From the NCBI RefSeq assembly GCF_043290135.1, contig NC_134702.1:87320817-87384816 (forward strand): a DNA stretch of 64,000 bases, in the 5' to 3' direction. The stretch is from Rhipicephalus microplus. Its lineage: Eukaryota; Arthropoda; Arachnida; Ixodida; Ixodidae. Within the stretch, counting starts at the first letter, position 1, and every line of letters begins with the position of its first letter. The position numbers were made by a program, and so were the translations under genes. The notes beneath the pieces are model-generated. The model had not been told where the DNA came from. It searched no databases and saw nothing but the letters and a program-made list of their open reading frames with translations. Below are positions 22,191-33,782 of the stretch, one piece after another.

Positions 22191-22365
22191 TGTATGTAGC
22201 CACCTCTAGTTTAGTTCTTGCAGTCTTCACTAGATGGCGGTACCGTCCCCTGTATGTAGCCACCTCTAGTTTAGTTCTTGCAGTGTTCACTAGATGGCGG
22301 TACCGTCTCCTGTATGTAGCCACCTCTCGTTTAGTTCTTGTAGTGTTTACTAGATGGTGTTACAT
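22191..22365 (+). repeat. 60-bp tandem repeat, nearly three copies
   Basis: Units start at 22191, 22251 and 22311. Each contains tgtatgtagccacctct, ttagttcttg and actagatggcggtacc. Copies 1 and 2 are nearly identical. Copy 3 is diverged at its end. Confidence 0.95.
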
Positions 22366-22577
22366 GTAGCTGATGATGAAAAGATGCAAGATGTTATAAA
22401 CTAGAAAGCGGTACTTGTAGTTGATGAAAGACGCGAGATCTTATAAAATAGGAGTGATGTTACATATGGCGCGTGTCATTGGTTGAAGGCAATCGTTCGA
22501 TTTAGTGCGGCGACGTACGCTAGGGGGAGCGTTGTAAAAAAGTCCGTTCGCTGTTGGCGCGCGCTCGGAGTCGCCGG

Positions 22578-22703
22578 ATGGATAAGGCTGCACAGCGGAG
22601 AGAGCGCAAGGCGGCAGCAGCGCGCGCTCGCAGACAGAATCCCGATGTGCGAGCACGTGAGGCAAGGGACATCGCAAGCCATCCATCGTCTAAGAACAAA
22701 TAA
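22578..22703 (+). CDS. Small Arg/Ala-rich ORF (41 aa) within a repeat element
   Basis: The frame starts MDKAAQRRERKAAAARARR, continues QNPDVRAREARDIA, and ends in SSKNK. The NPDVRAREA pattern recalls Arg-rich leaders that I remember from tick transposon proteins, and a similar start (MEKESANAAER...SSDPEIVA) occurs at 53.26 kb. It sits inside the element with GGGGCGAAGCTCC ends. It is probably the remaining N-terminal leader of a transposon protein rather than a host gene. Function is unknown. Confidence 0.4.
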   Translation: MDKAAQRRERKAAAARARRQNPDVRAREARDIASHPSSKNK

Positions 22704-22989
22704 AAGTTGATTTGTGTATATACACACGCAGCGTTTCTCACGTCTTTACATGATGATCGACTGGGCGAATTACACGAAAGATTCACAGTTTACCGATGAA
22801 TCCCTCCGGAGCTTCGCCCATTCATCATCATTCACCCCGTGAATATGCCGTATTTTTTTTTTGGGGACACGCCACAAATTAACACTAAATATATCTACGA
22901 ATGTCGTAAGCACATACATATGTTGAAGAGTTGCAGATGTTTATGTAACCAGTTGTTTGCACTTGCGCAACGATGCCAACTTGAACATG

Positions 22990-23667
22990 CGTATTAGCAA
23001 CGCCAGAAGCTGATATGAAGCACTGATGCTCACGAGCATGCTGGCTCTGGACACTGCTAAATAAATCAACTTCAGCGCATGGAAACTAACCACAGTTGAC
23101 GCTATCAACACGTGACGGCTGTATCAAAGGAGTACATATGTAATGTTTATAAAATTGGGTAGGCAGCACTGCAACCACTATTGACGTTTCACGAAGATAA
23201 GCGTCTATTCAAAGAGTAATTCCGAGACCTGGCGTAGCTCTGTGGTAAAATCTTTCATTGCCACGAAGAATGCTTGGGTTCGATTCCAGCGGAGACCTTG
23301 ACATTTATTCTTTGCATTCGTCAGGTCAACGCTACCGAAGTCGGGTATCCCTTAACGTTCGCACGTTAAAATTGCCCATGTGTGTTCTCGTCGTTCCTGG
23401 TAGATACTAAGTGTCAGTCACCTGTGGCACATACCCGCATAGCAGGGGCACATACCAGCCTGTGGGTATGTGCCACTGTTTCACGGGAAGTGTTTGAAGA
23501 TATATGCGACGAGATTTTCACATTATTCAAGTCTTGACCAGCAGGTCATATTCCTCAAGCCATCTTACCTTTTCACGCCAATTTTGGTTCGCGCCAAGGT
23601 AACGGGGTGACCATGAGAGCACCGAAACGTAAGCGGCTAGATGGATAGATAGATAGATAGATACGCT
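22990..23667 (+). repeat. Dispersed repeat with tRNA-like block and (GATA)n end
   Basis: A tRNA-like stretch (ctggcgtagctctgtggtaaaa ... gggttcgattcc) at 23229-23298 sits inside a longer unit ending aagcggctagatggatagata. The first half is shared with 33.18-33.55 kb and the second half with 48.26-48.57 kb, showing a modular family. It may be a SINE or composite non-autonomous element. Confidence 0.65.
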
Positions 23668-23699
23668 CAAAGTCGCCGAAGTTTGCTAATAAATGCTTC

Positions 23700-26600
23700 G
23701 CATATAAAAGAAGAAAGTTACGAACGCACAAGGAACGGTTTACTGCCCACAACATGAACGATGTCCGGGCTCGGTCGTGTTCTGGTTCTTGCCTGCAGGG
23801 TTTGTGAGTCAGAGACCACTTCGTAGTTGACGTTGCTCAAGTTGCGTAGCACTTTTTACGGGTCCAAATACCGGCTAACTAGCTTTCCCATAGTAGAGTA
23901 CGAAGCACTTAAAATCGCTAAACATTTTCTCTAAACACAGTAGCTTTTCACTGAGGCCTCGGCGGCGAAAGGGCGTCCACACCCTAACTTGTTCTCCGGG
24001 GTTGTAGACCACGCCCCTGTGACGGGTAATATAGCTTCTTGCGTCTGCTTTGCTGTTGCTGGCCGATGTGCAGTCGTGCAAGCTGTCGAGCTTCCTCGGC
24101 ACGCTCTGCGAATTCCTCAGCGTCAGTTGCCAACTCATCGTTGCCTTGACATGGTAGCATGGAGTCGAGCATGGTCTGCACTTCAGGGCTGCAGAGAAGC
24201 CAAAACGGCGTGAATCGCGTGGTCTCTTGCACGACGGTGTTATACGTGAAAGCCACGTAAGGCAAGATCCGGTCCCATGTCTTGTGCTGTACGTCGAGCT
24301 ACATTGCGATAATGTCTGCGAGCGTCTTATTCAGCCGTTCGCTAAGCCCATTTGTTTGCGATAATACGCGGTTGTTTTTCGGTGTCTGGTGTTGGTTAGT
24401 TAAAAAACTTCTTCAATAAGCTGTGCCGTAAATGCTGTGCCTCTGTCTGTTATGACGCGAGAAAGTGTACCGTGACGCAACACGATGTGGCACATGAAAC
24501 TAATGCGCTACCTCAGAGCCCGTGGCTCGTGGGATCACTTGTGTCTCAGCGTAGCGTGTTAAATAATCGCTCGAGTACAAACACCCATATGTTTCCGTCA
24601 GAAGACAGGGGAAATGAGCCGAGATTGCCCATGCCAACTTGTTCAAATGGCGTACAGGGTGCCTCAATTGGCTGAAGTAAGCCAGCCGGCTTAACAGACG
24701 GTTGCTTTCGGTGCTGGCATTCCCGACAGCCTTTGAGGTATTGTTTGACGCATGTCGAAAGTTCAGGCCAATAGTACTTCTCACTCACTCTGGCAAGTGT
24801 GCGTGAGTAACCTAGGCGGCCAGACGTGGGTTCGTCATGGCAAGCGAAAAGGATATTGTCTCGCATATCCTGACAAACTACCAGGAGGTAGGCACGGTCG
24901 TTCAAATGGGCGTTCATCTTGCATAGCACGCCGTCTCGCAAGCAAAACGACGTCAACGAGCGGGAGATATACTGTAGTATGGTTGTGTCGTGGCCCTCCA
25001 AGTGATCAATGATTGGTCAAATTTCTTTAACGTCGCGCTCTCGACTGCTCAGGTCCGATGAGCTAGTGGCTCCTAGGAAGCCTTCCTCATCCTCTCCTCC
25101 CTGACTGAAAAGACAAAGCGGTGCGCGCGACAGTGTGTCAGCGTCTTCATGATAACGGCCGGACTTATAAATGATGGTGACGTTGAATTCCTGCAGCCGC
25201 AAGCTCCACCGTGCTAGTCGTCCCGAAGGATGTTGCATGTTTGCCAACCAACAGATGGCATGGCGGTCTGTCACTGTCTTCAAGGGACGACCATAAAAGT
25301 ACGAGGGAAACTTGATGATTGCCCAAACTACTGCGAGGCACTCTTTCTCCGTGTACTAGAATATTCGCCTCGGCACGAGGTAGGGAGTGGCTGGCATAAG
25401 CTATGTCTCTTTCTATGCCATCTTGACGCTAAACGAGCACTGCACCGAGACCAACGTTGCTGGCGTCAGTAGCCACTTCCGTGTCAGCATCATTGCCGAA
25501 ATGAGCGAGAATGGGCGCTGACCGCATGCGCTGTTGCAGTTCAGCAAACGCTGCTTGTTTCTCGTTTTCCCACACAAACGGCGTGTCGTAGCTTGTGAGG
25601 AGAGTCTGGAGTTCTGCTATCCGGGAAAAGCCGTCAATGAACATGCAATAGTAGGCACACAAACTAAGAAATCACCAGAGGGCCTTCTCATCGACAGGAG
25701 CGGGAAATTCGGCAACAGCGGCAAATTTGTCTGTATCGGGACGGACTCCTTCGGCGCTAACTACATGTCCAAGAAATTAGAGTTCCTCATAACAGAAGTG
25801 GCACTTCTGTGGCTTTAGTGTGAGGTTCGCCGATCGGATAACCTCCAGCACACTGCCCAAGCGGTGAAGATGCTGCTCGAACATGGCAGAAAATACCACC
25901 ACATCGTCAAAGTAGACAAGATAAGTCTGCCACTACAGCCCTGCGAGGACAGTGTCTATCATTCGCTAGAATGTTGCCGACACCGAACACAAGCCAAAAG
26001 GAAGCACTGAGAATTGGTAGAGACCATCTGTAGTCACGAAGGCTGTTTTCTCGTGGTTTCGCTCATCTACCTCAGAATACCAACTTTCATATCCAGAGAA
26101 GAGATATATTGGGCATGGCGAAGTCTATCCAACGAGTCGTTGATATGTGGTAGTGGCTACACGTCCTTTTCGGTCACGTTGTTAGGCTTCCAGTAGTGGA
26201 CGGAAAAGCTTAGTGTCCCGTTTTTTTCTACTTAACCAGGACAACCTGAGCCGACAATGGGCTGTTGGATGGTTAGATGACACCATCTTCAAGCATTTCT
26301 CGGGTTTGCGTACGTATCACTTCGCGTTCTTTTACCTACACGTGGTAAGGACGCTCGTTGATTTGGCGTGCGTCGTCGTGCGTGATTATTTTGTGCTGTG
26401 TGATGGATGTCTGGCGCACCTTAGAGAAACTTGCGAAGCAGGACCGGAATTCAAACAAGAGCGTGCGCAGTGCAGTCTGGTTCCTGGTCGACAGCACATG
26501 ATTCGTGTCGATATTACCGAATGCCGTGTCTGTGGCGTCGGTGGCCTCTGACGCAAAACAGTTGCCAATTTCTTCTATTTCGCTAGCAAAAGCGATTGAA

Positions 26601-27125
26601 GTGTCGCTGAAGAGACGTGGTTACTCGTTGCTAAAATTGGTAACAAGCAACTGCGATCGGCTACTACGTAGCTGTATGACAGTTCTGGCTACACAAATGT
26701 CTTGTTTTTCAGAAGGTTCTCCGAGTTCGTTTCGGCCACTGCTATGCCATCGTCCAAATTGCAGCATGTGATGTCGACCATGACACTCTCTCGAGGAGGA
26801 CACATGACGCTGTCTGCAGAAACTCGAAGTACGTCGAGATGCCGTTCGTAATCCTGTACATCAGTTGCTCGGTCGGGTCAGCTGAAAACATGACACGACG
26901 CTCTTGCAGGTCAATAATAGCGCCATACTCTTGAATATTGTCAACTCTAAGAATAACGTCATGGGAGCAGTCGCGTAGGACAAGGCATCTAGCGACAATC
27001 GTATATCCTTGGATCTGAACTGATACCAGTGGAGTAACATCATGGCCGCCAGCAATTCGAATCTGTGAGTAGTGCCATGACTTGATTACTTTTTTGAGAG
27101 TAGCACGTATGCGCACGTATGTAAG
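23700..27125 (-). pseudogene. Ty3/gypsy pol relic (gypsy 1)
   Basis: The order on the minus strand is protease C-terminal part (RTAGGH-like IRIAGGHDVTPL, DCSHDVILRVD), reverse transcriptase with LPFGLC and YFDDVVVFS, RNase H ([27 protein letters not shown]), integrase H2C2 finger (CRECQH), a core with ITDRG, and a C-terminal RRRGLSEKLL block. It is broken by many frameshifts and stops, including two TAGs just before the YFDD box. The first catalytic Asp of integrase is replaced (VGMGNLG). The protease active site, gag and LTRs are absent. The copy stops near the GATA repeat at 23.67 kb. Confidence 0.85.
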
Positions 27126-27179
27126 CCGGCAGAGTTTTTTCGTTCTTCAGTAAAGAGCTTTATCACTTCTTTTCTCTGC

Positions 27180-27412
27180 TTTTTATATTGCGAGAATATG
27201 TTTGCTCCTTTGTAGGTAAAATTATTGTCACACTCACACAAATAAATAAAAAAACAAGCTGGTTATACATTGTTCCTACTTCTGCGTACCAAGTTTGTTT
27301 TTGATGTCATTCTAAATTGTTTCTAATTTGTATTGACCCCTCTTGCACAATGCTTCTGCGAGGCCTGTAGGGTATCTAAATAAATAAAATAAATGAATAA
27401 ATAATGAAATAA
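27180..27412 (+). mobile_element. CR1/L2-like LINE 3' end
   Basis: tgtattgacccctcttgcacaatgc ... ggtatctaaataaataaaataaatgaataaataa resembles the end of the minus-strand LINE at 61.68 kb. Only 3'UTR and tail are present. Confidence 0.5.
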
Positions 27413-28761
27413 GGCATAGTGGTGTAAACTTGAAGCTATTGCAGTCTGACTGCTTGACAGTGAGAACATACGCGAATGTGCAAGACACGTTTTGAAAAGC
27501 GACAACAACAAAATAGTGTGGCATTACAACCTCCGAATTGGGAATTCAGGTATACGCGAATGTCATTGAAATTTAGAGTCTGATCCTCTGCTTTTCTAGT
27601 AGAGAAATATCTATATTTCTGCCAGGGCCTGTGTCGTATTGTGTGGCTTGCTACGTGTGCTTGCTGTTTGAAGCATGATCTTAATTAATATTGTCCACAG
27701 CTGTCTTATCTCTTATGGTAGTAGTGAAACAGCACTAGGTAGCAGAGTCTGACGAATTTCTATGCACACAGGAATGCTAGAAATTTTTCACTTGTGGAGT
27801 TGGGACTCCCTATTTATGTTATGTGGGGTATTAGCTAAAGTGTAGTATACAATTTCATAAGCTGGCAGTATATTATGCCAGATTTGTTGGCACAATCCAA
27901 CTGTATTCACTGTTTTTGTTAATTTACTTTTTGGAACAACCTATTCTTCTGTCATGCCGTTTGGCCTTGATGGTATAAGAAATAAATAAAAGTACATTTA
28001 TTACCTGAAAAATTGCTTATTTATGCAAATAAGTGGTCTTCTTCATAAAAGAGCCAAGGATACCAGCAGTTAGGCAAAAATTTGAAAGTAAAGCCGAAGC
28101 AAGCATAGTATGAGGCTAATGCGATCACAGAATAAGTAGAACAATACATTGGAAAGTATGGTCTGCGGGTGAGTAATGAAACCAGTCTTACGGGATTTCA
28201 AGGGCGTAATAAACTAAGAAAAGAGGAAATACAAAGGTGAATTTTATGGGAAGGAACGTCCGGAAAGGATATTTCGGTTCGGTTCTGCATTTAAACACAC
28301 CCCGGCAATGAAGCCCGCAAGTAAGAAAACTGGCTCCTGAAAGAGAGCGCTTGCTTGAGTGATGTTCATCGCAGCAAGAGCGTCCTGTTGTAGGCGAAGC
28401 ACGTCTGCTGATAACATCGGAGAGAAGATAAAGGCTGACCGCGAACCACTGTGTTCAAGGGTGCCGTCAAGTTGCGTGACTGCTTAAGTAGGACAAATAA
28501 TTGAAGGTGACATTTAAATGTAGGCCACCTCCGTTCAGACGGTGTAGGGATGACGCGCAATACCTTTAAGCACAGCTGGTTTAAGTAACGATTTCGTTGT
28601 TGCTATGACAAGTGGTGAACAAAGCCGTTATAAATGATCCAGTCGTCCATCATTCGCTTTATTTCCACATGATTACGAAACACTACCAAGTACGCGCGCT
28701 CCATGCCGATTTACCCAAGGACATGCCTAACTCCCACAAGTAAATAATGATAGTCGTGGGA
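27413..28761. other. No recognised gene
   Basis: AT-rich sequence. An aagaaataaataaaag stretch near 27975 could be another LINE tail. No coding motif is seen. Confidence 0.45.
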
Positions 28762-28762
28762 G

Positions 28763-28796
<34 letters not shown>

Positions 28797-28816
28797 CATA
28801 TATATATATATGTATG

Positions 28817-28891
<75 letters not shown>
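28762..28891. repeat. (CA)n(TA)n compound microsatellite
   Basis: About 12 CA units run into roughly 50 TA units with a few TG interruptions. Open frames of IYIYIY across it are artefacts. Confidence 0.95.
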
Positions 28892-28893
<2 letters not shown>

Positions 28894-29500
28894 GTGTGCG
28901 TGTGCGGGCGTATTTACAGTCATGCCGAATATGATTTACTGTAATGGTCATACTACAAGTAGCCCATCAGCTACTCGGCTCCAACATATCACTAAATTTT
29001 GAAATGTGAACACTTTCTATTGTATCATTTATAAATTAACATTTGCCGAAGTGTGGCCCCTTCAACTATGGACATAATGCTGCAAGTTCTGTTAAGCATC
29101 ACTCTACGGCAGTTTGTTACGGACTTGAATACTGATGTTCCGTGCAAATCAGAAGACGTCATAAGATGGAGATTAGTGCGCCGTTACGCTTTCGTAATCG
29201 CTGGGAATTCTGCAAAATAAGAAAGGCATATAACGAAGGTAGCGGGGACTCACCACGATTCTTATGAATTGAAGGCACGTTTCTGGAAACGCAGCAGGAG
29301 ATAAACATAACTGCAGGCCAAGCTGGAATCCTGTCTCTTAAGGTGCTCTTGCCAAAATACGTATAGAGGGGAAACTATTTTACGTGTAGAATAGCCTACG
29401 TTTTTTTTCTACATTTGAACGAGTTGTTCCATAGCCGGACTCAGGCTCCCGTCATCACTCTCTTTTTCTGTTCGGTTTTTTATAGGCGTTACTTCTAGCT
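28892..29500. other. Upstream region of cuticle gene B
   Basis: No coding motif is seen. This is the likely 5' regulatory region of gene B. Confidence 0.45.
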
Positions 29501-29510
29501 GGAGGAGGAG

Positions 29511-29545
29511 TATAAAAAGGCTTCCCATCGGCGTACACTTCAGCA
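29511..29545 (+). promoter_or_regulatory. TATA box of cuticle gene B
   Basis: TATAAAAAGG at 29511-29520 is followed by ttcagc near 29539-29544 at about 30 bases, a plausible initiator. The ATG lies about 45 bases further on. The arrangement matches genes A and C. Confidence 0.65.
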
Positions 29546-29585
29546 GTTCAATTTCACCTCCACAGTTGTGGAACTTGCAGCAACC

Positions 29586-32309
29586 ATGGTCGTCGTAAGT
29601 ACACATGTTCATTTACTTATTACGTTTAACTGACCAAAGTTCCTGGAAGAAAAACTGGATGAACTACTTCCCCCACAACATCAATAGTGGACTTAAACAA
29701 CAGCTTCAGAAACAGCCGAGTCGCGTAGAACCTAGTACAGGGTAAAATAGCGTGAGCACTTCATGAGAAATGTGACTCCAGCATAATATTGCGTCATTAT
29801 TTTACGAGATTGTGGGGGATTACATGCATGAATTAGGATGCTTTCGCTATTGAGTTGGTGGATCTACTGAAATAAAATGCAGTGTTAAGGCTGTAAATGC
29901 CCCGTCTGAGTAATTTCAGGTATATTGTGGTTTTCTGCACCAAAACCATGGTATGCTTTCTGGCCACGCTATAGTCACACGTTGTGCACCATATGTCGTT
30001 CAACTATGGTATGCTTCTAAATATTCGAACGAGTACCTTGTTACATTATTCCATAAACGAAACAGTACGCCTCCACTAAGAAGCAGTTCGCTAATTTTTC
30101 CAGAGGCGAAAACGTGGCAGCAGTTGAGCTAACATGGTGACCTATTTTATTCAATCTATAGATATTGGCATCTTAAAAGGAAATTGTCATTTGTTACTAC
30201 TTCATAAATATTTTCGTCCAGGAAGACTGGATAATTGCTGTACCTTTTAGGACATGCTGGCATTCTGTTTTTTTAAATTGCTACACAAAGTGTACATACA
30301 CGAAATTGCATTTTCATGCCTTCCTTCAGTTCCGTGCCAGCCTTATCCTGGCTCTGTTTGCCAGCGCCCTCAGCCACCCTGAGGTCACGACTGGGGCTGG
30401 CCTGAGCCAGGGCACTGCTGTGGGAGCTTCCTACGTTGCTGCTGCCCCAGCTGTCACCCGTGTCGACACCTACCACTCTGCTCCAGCAGTCGCCACCGTC
30501 CAGGCCGCTGCCCCAGCTGTCACCCGTGTCGACACCTACCACGCTGCCCCAGCAGTCGCCACCGTCCAGGCTGCTGCCCCAGCTGTCACCCGTGTCGACA
30601 CCTACCATGCTGCCCCAGCCGTCGCCACCGTTCAGGCTGCTGCCCCGGTCGTTGCTGCTGCTCCAGCTGCCACCGTCACTAAGGTGGACACTTACCATGC
30701 TGCCCCAGCTGTTGCTACTGTCCAGGCTGCCCCAGCAGTCGCCACTGTCCAGGCGGCCCCGGCCGTCGCAACTGTTCATGCTGCCCCAGCTGTGGCTACC
30801 TACGCTGCTGCTCCAGCTATCACCACCTACGCTGCTGCCCCAGCTGTCACCAAGTTTGCCACTATCCAGGCTGCCGCCCCAGTCGTTGCCGCCGCTCCAG
30901 CTGTGACCCGCGTTGACACTTACCACGCCGCCCCAGCCGTCACCAAGTTCGCCACTATCCAAGCTGCCACCCCAGTCGTTGCCGCCGCTCCAGCTGTGAC
31001 CCGCGTTGACACTTACCACGCCGCCCCAGCCGTCACCAAGTTCGCCACCATCCAGGCTCCCGCCCCAGTTGTTGCCGCCGCTCCAGCCGTGACCCGCGTT
31101 GACACTTACCACGCCGCCCCAGCCGTCACCAAGTTCGCCACCATCCAGGCTCCCGCCCCAGTCGTTGCCACCGCTCCAGCCGTGACCCGCGTTGACACTT
31201 ACCACACTGCCCCAGCAGTCGCCACTGTTGCCCACGCCACTCCAGTCGTCGCTGCCGCCCCGGCTGTGACCCGTGTTGACACTTACCACACTGCCCCAGC
31301 TGTCGCCACTGTTGCCCAGGCCGCTCCAGTCGTGGCTGCTACCCCAGCTGTTGCCACCGTTGCCCACGCTGCTCCTGTCGTCGCTGCCGCCCCAGCTGTG
31401 ACCCGTGTTGACACTTACCACACTGCCCCAGCTGTCGCTACTGTTGCCCACGCTGCTCCAGTCGTTGCTGCCGCTCCAGCTGTGGCTACCGTGTCCCACG
31501 CCGTCCATGCTGTTCCAGCGGTCGCCACTGTCCAGGCTGCTCCACTCGTTGCCGCCACTCCTGTCTACAGCTATGGTGTCGGAAGCCTCAATTACGGCGT
31601 CGGTAACTTTGGTTACGGACACGGCCTTGGAGCCTACGGACTGAACTATGCCTATGGTCTCGGCACTCCAATCGACTATTCCAACCTTCTCCTCCGCAAA
31701 AAGAAGTGTAAGTACTCCCTTTATATTCTCTATCTCCTATATTTTTAAAACACTGTTGAAGTAAATAGTTACTCTGCAACACATATAGAAAGTGACAAAT
31801 TCAAACGTGGCGGCACATGGTACTACATCTAAAATGCATTGCTGTTTAAATCAATACAATTTAAACTGAACAAGGAATGATGCGTGCCAGTTTCATTACA
31901 TAAATTGTATTGTGGCCGCATTGAGTATGAAATGAAAAACTTAAAGGCGGACCTGCAAGTGCCTAATGAGGACATGCAATTAATCCTATTTCCTACCAGT
32001 GATGTCAACAGTGAGACAGGCATGTTAGCCGGAGTGATGTTAGGTTAATGATCGTTCACATTATGTAATACTCAGTTTTATGTATTAAGTATATATCTGA
32101 CGAAAATTCCCTCAAATACAGCAAAGTCTACTAGAGAAAAACATTACACACAGTCGGCGGCATATTTACCAGTTGTGTCACATTCTCGCGTTCAATGTCT
32201 AAATAGGGGCTGCATAAATATGTCCTAAATGTATCATTGTGTACCTAACGCATGTCGTGTTTCTGTCATTGCTTACGTAATCGCATGGTTTCACTCTCTT
32301 TTTTCAGAA
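29586..32309 (+). CDS. Cuticle protein gene B (long, tandem APAVTRVDTYH repeats), three exons
   Basis: Predicted secreted cuticle structural protein of about 462 residues, the longest of three paralogues. Exon 1 codes ATGGTCGTC (29586-29594) before gtaagt. Exon 2 is 30330-31707, after ccttccttcag. The start MVVFRASLILALFASALS is a signal peptide, likely cleaved near SHPEV. The mature chain is built of APAVTRVDTYHAAPAV, ATVQAAAPAV, TKFATIQA and PVVAAAPAV units. It ends in a Tyr/Gly-rich part (NYGVGNFGYGHG, NYAYGLG) and NLLLRKKK. The donor gtaagt at 31708 follows the T of the stop. Exon 3 starts at 32308 after ttttttcag and completes TAA. Gly/Tyr tails and Ala/Pro/Val repeats suggest self-association in cuticle. 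I see no Rebers-Riddiford domain. Splice sites are inferred. Confidence 0.85.
30441..30660 (+). repeat. 66-bp in-frame tandem repeat in gene B
   Basis: Units start at 30441, 30507 and 30573, each encoding about 22 residues around APAVTRVDTYH and ATVQA. Synonymous differences are few, pointing to recent expansion. Confidence 0.9.
30894..31265 (+). repeat. 93-bp in-frame tandem repeat in gene B
   Basis: Units start at 30894, 30987, 31080 and 31173, exactly 93 bases apart. Each encodes a 31-residue block (APAVTRVDTYHAAPAVTKFA, then TIQA and PVVA). The fourth switches to a THTAPAVATV-type variant. Confidence 0.95.
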
Positions 32310-32369
32310 ACAACTCCTGAAATTCATGACTGCTCTGAAGATACCAACATTCCTCAAGTCGTTATTTTT

Positions 32370-32375
32370 AATAAA
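32370..32375 (+). terminator. Polyadenylation signal AATAAA of cuticle gene B
   Basis: It lies about 60 bases into predicted exon 3. The surrounding text (ataccaaca ... aataaagtaac) is similar to the exon 3 end of gene C. Confidence 0.65.
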
Positions 32376-32384
32376 GTAACATTT

Positions 32385-33180
32385 GAGGGAAAACTACCTT
32401 TGCTTTCTTGTGTGTTTTACGAAGACAGTCACCGTATTGAACTATATAACGATGAATATATTGCCTTAGACAAGCTGGTTGGCACTTCAGTCGGTTCACA
32501 TATGTCTGCCCAAGCCCTATGATAATCCTTCGCCATTTATTTCAACCACATGAACTTTATTTTCCAGCACTTGTTTTTCATTAACAACGTGCAGAAACTC
32601 TGAAATTTTCTAACTGAAAAGGCTAACTTTTAGTGGCTTGCCTTTAACGCTAGGTAAACGTACAATCAACATAATTTTTGAGGAGATAACAACGAGAATT
32701 TTCGGTGAAGCATTCGCATTTTTGCCGCTTTTGATTACGGTAACTTCTAAAGTTGTAAATGAAACGCTACAGAACTTTCTTTTACGGAGCCTTCTCATCA
32801 CCCCAGCCGAAATTAAAGCGTGAAAAAGGCAATTTTGATCTTGTGTCAGCGCAACGTCTTGAGTATTTCAATGTAAATGTAAACTTGCCCTTCTCAACGG
32901 TAGACATCAGTCCGCCGTAGTTTAGGATGTGGTCGTGATGCGACACTGCTTGCGTCACAGGTCCGTCCGAGTGCTTTACCCGGGAGATGTGATAGATGTG
33001 CCTCCCACTCCAATATCATACGGCTCTGAGATTTGTTCCTTCAAGCTGCTTCTTTGTAGATCGAAGCAATGACACCGCCACATCACAGCGTTTTTTAAGT
33101 CAGCGCATGCGGTAGCGTTGCAGTGATGCTTCGCCATTGGTTGCCCACATGATGCCACGAATTGTGACACACTAACTCAA
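32385..33180. other. No recognised gene downstream of cuticle gene B
   Basis: Short frames only, with no shared repeat recognised until 33.18 kb. Confidence 0.45.
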
Positions 33181-33545
33181 AACACCGTACACATACAGAG
33201 CCAGCGTGACCGCCATGATTGTGAGCACGAGAAGTACATGCGTAGCACCTAACTACAAATGACTATAACCCGACGTGACAGCTGCATCATAGGAGCACAA
33301 ATGTGGAATGTGTATACAGTTTGATACCCAGCCCTGCAACCACAATTGACGTTTCGCGAACATTAGGGTCACTTATTAGTTCTGAGCCCTGGCGTGGCTC
33401 AGTGGTAGAATGCTTGATTGCCACGCAAAATGTTGCAGTGTGATCCATGGTGCGACCCTAAAATTTATTTCTTGCATTCGTCGGATTACGCTTCCGATGT
33501 CAGGTTTTTCTTAACGCTGGCGCGTTCAAACAATTCATGTATGTT
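33180..33545 (+). repeat. Second copy of the tRNA-block dispersed repeat
   Basis: ctgcaaccacaattgacgtttcgcgaa and the tRNA-like block ctggcgtggctcagtggtagaatgc match 23.15-23.30 kb with many substitutions. The GATA end is absent. Confidence 0.6.
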
Positions 33546-33782
33546 CTGTACTCGGCAATAACTTTTTTCGGAACTGATGGGAAAGCTATGGAGGTAGAGC
33601 TTCTGCACACGTAGCATTACGCGAAGAAGTCCGTTTTGGTGCGCGTCTCGTAACGCCGTTAAAAGTGTGGGGGCGCATCATCGGCGTTTGATGTAGACGC
33701 AGACGCCACTTAGCGTTTTAGGTGCACGTAAGAAGGTGGGACTTTTCCACGCGTTCAACAACACGAAGTCACAACAGATAGA

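Larger units (their letters stand above)
22147..22825. mobile_element. Non-autonomous element with 18-bp imperfect inverted ends
   Basis: The left end GGGCGAAGCTCCTTAGGG and the reverse complement of the right end GGGCGAAGCTCCGGAGGG match at 16 of 18 bases. Inside are a 60-bp tandem array and a small Arg-rich frame. The GGGGCGAAGC end is shared with repeats at 19.43, 20.39 and 33.83 kb. Class is undetermined. Confidence 0.6.

Noticed and set aside
23226..23300. tRNA gene
   Set aside because: A- and B-box-like text is present, but the arms do not pair well by eye and the block recurs inside a dispersed repeat.
28711..29002. IYIYIY-rich frames on both strands
   Set aside because: Translation of the (TA)n microsatellite.
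30436..30906. Second plus-strand frame rich in Leu/Pro/Ser within gene B
   Set aside because: Shifted reading of the same repeat array, with no start context of its own.
30273..31622. 449-codon minus-strand frame opposite cuticle gene B
   Set aside because: Same mirror effect of the tandem repeats. The sense strand has a TATA box, signal peptide and splice sites.
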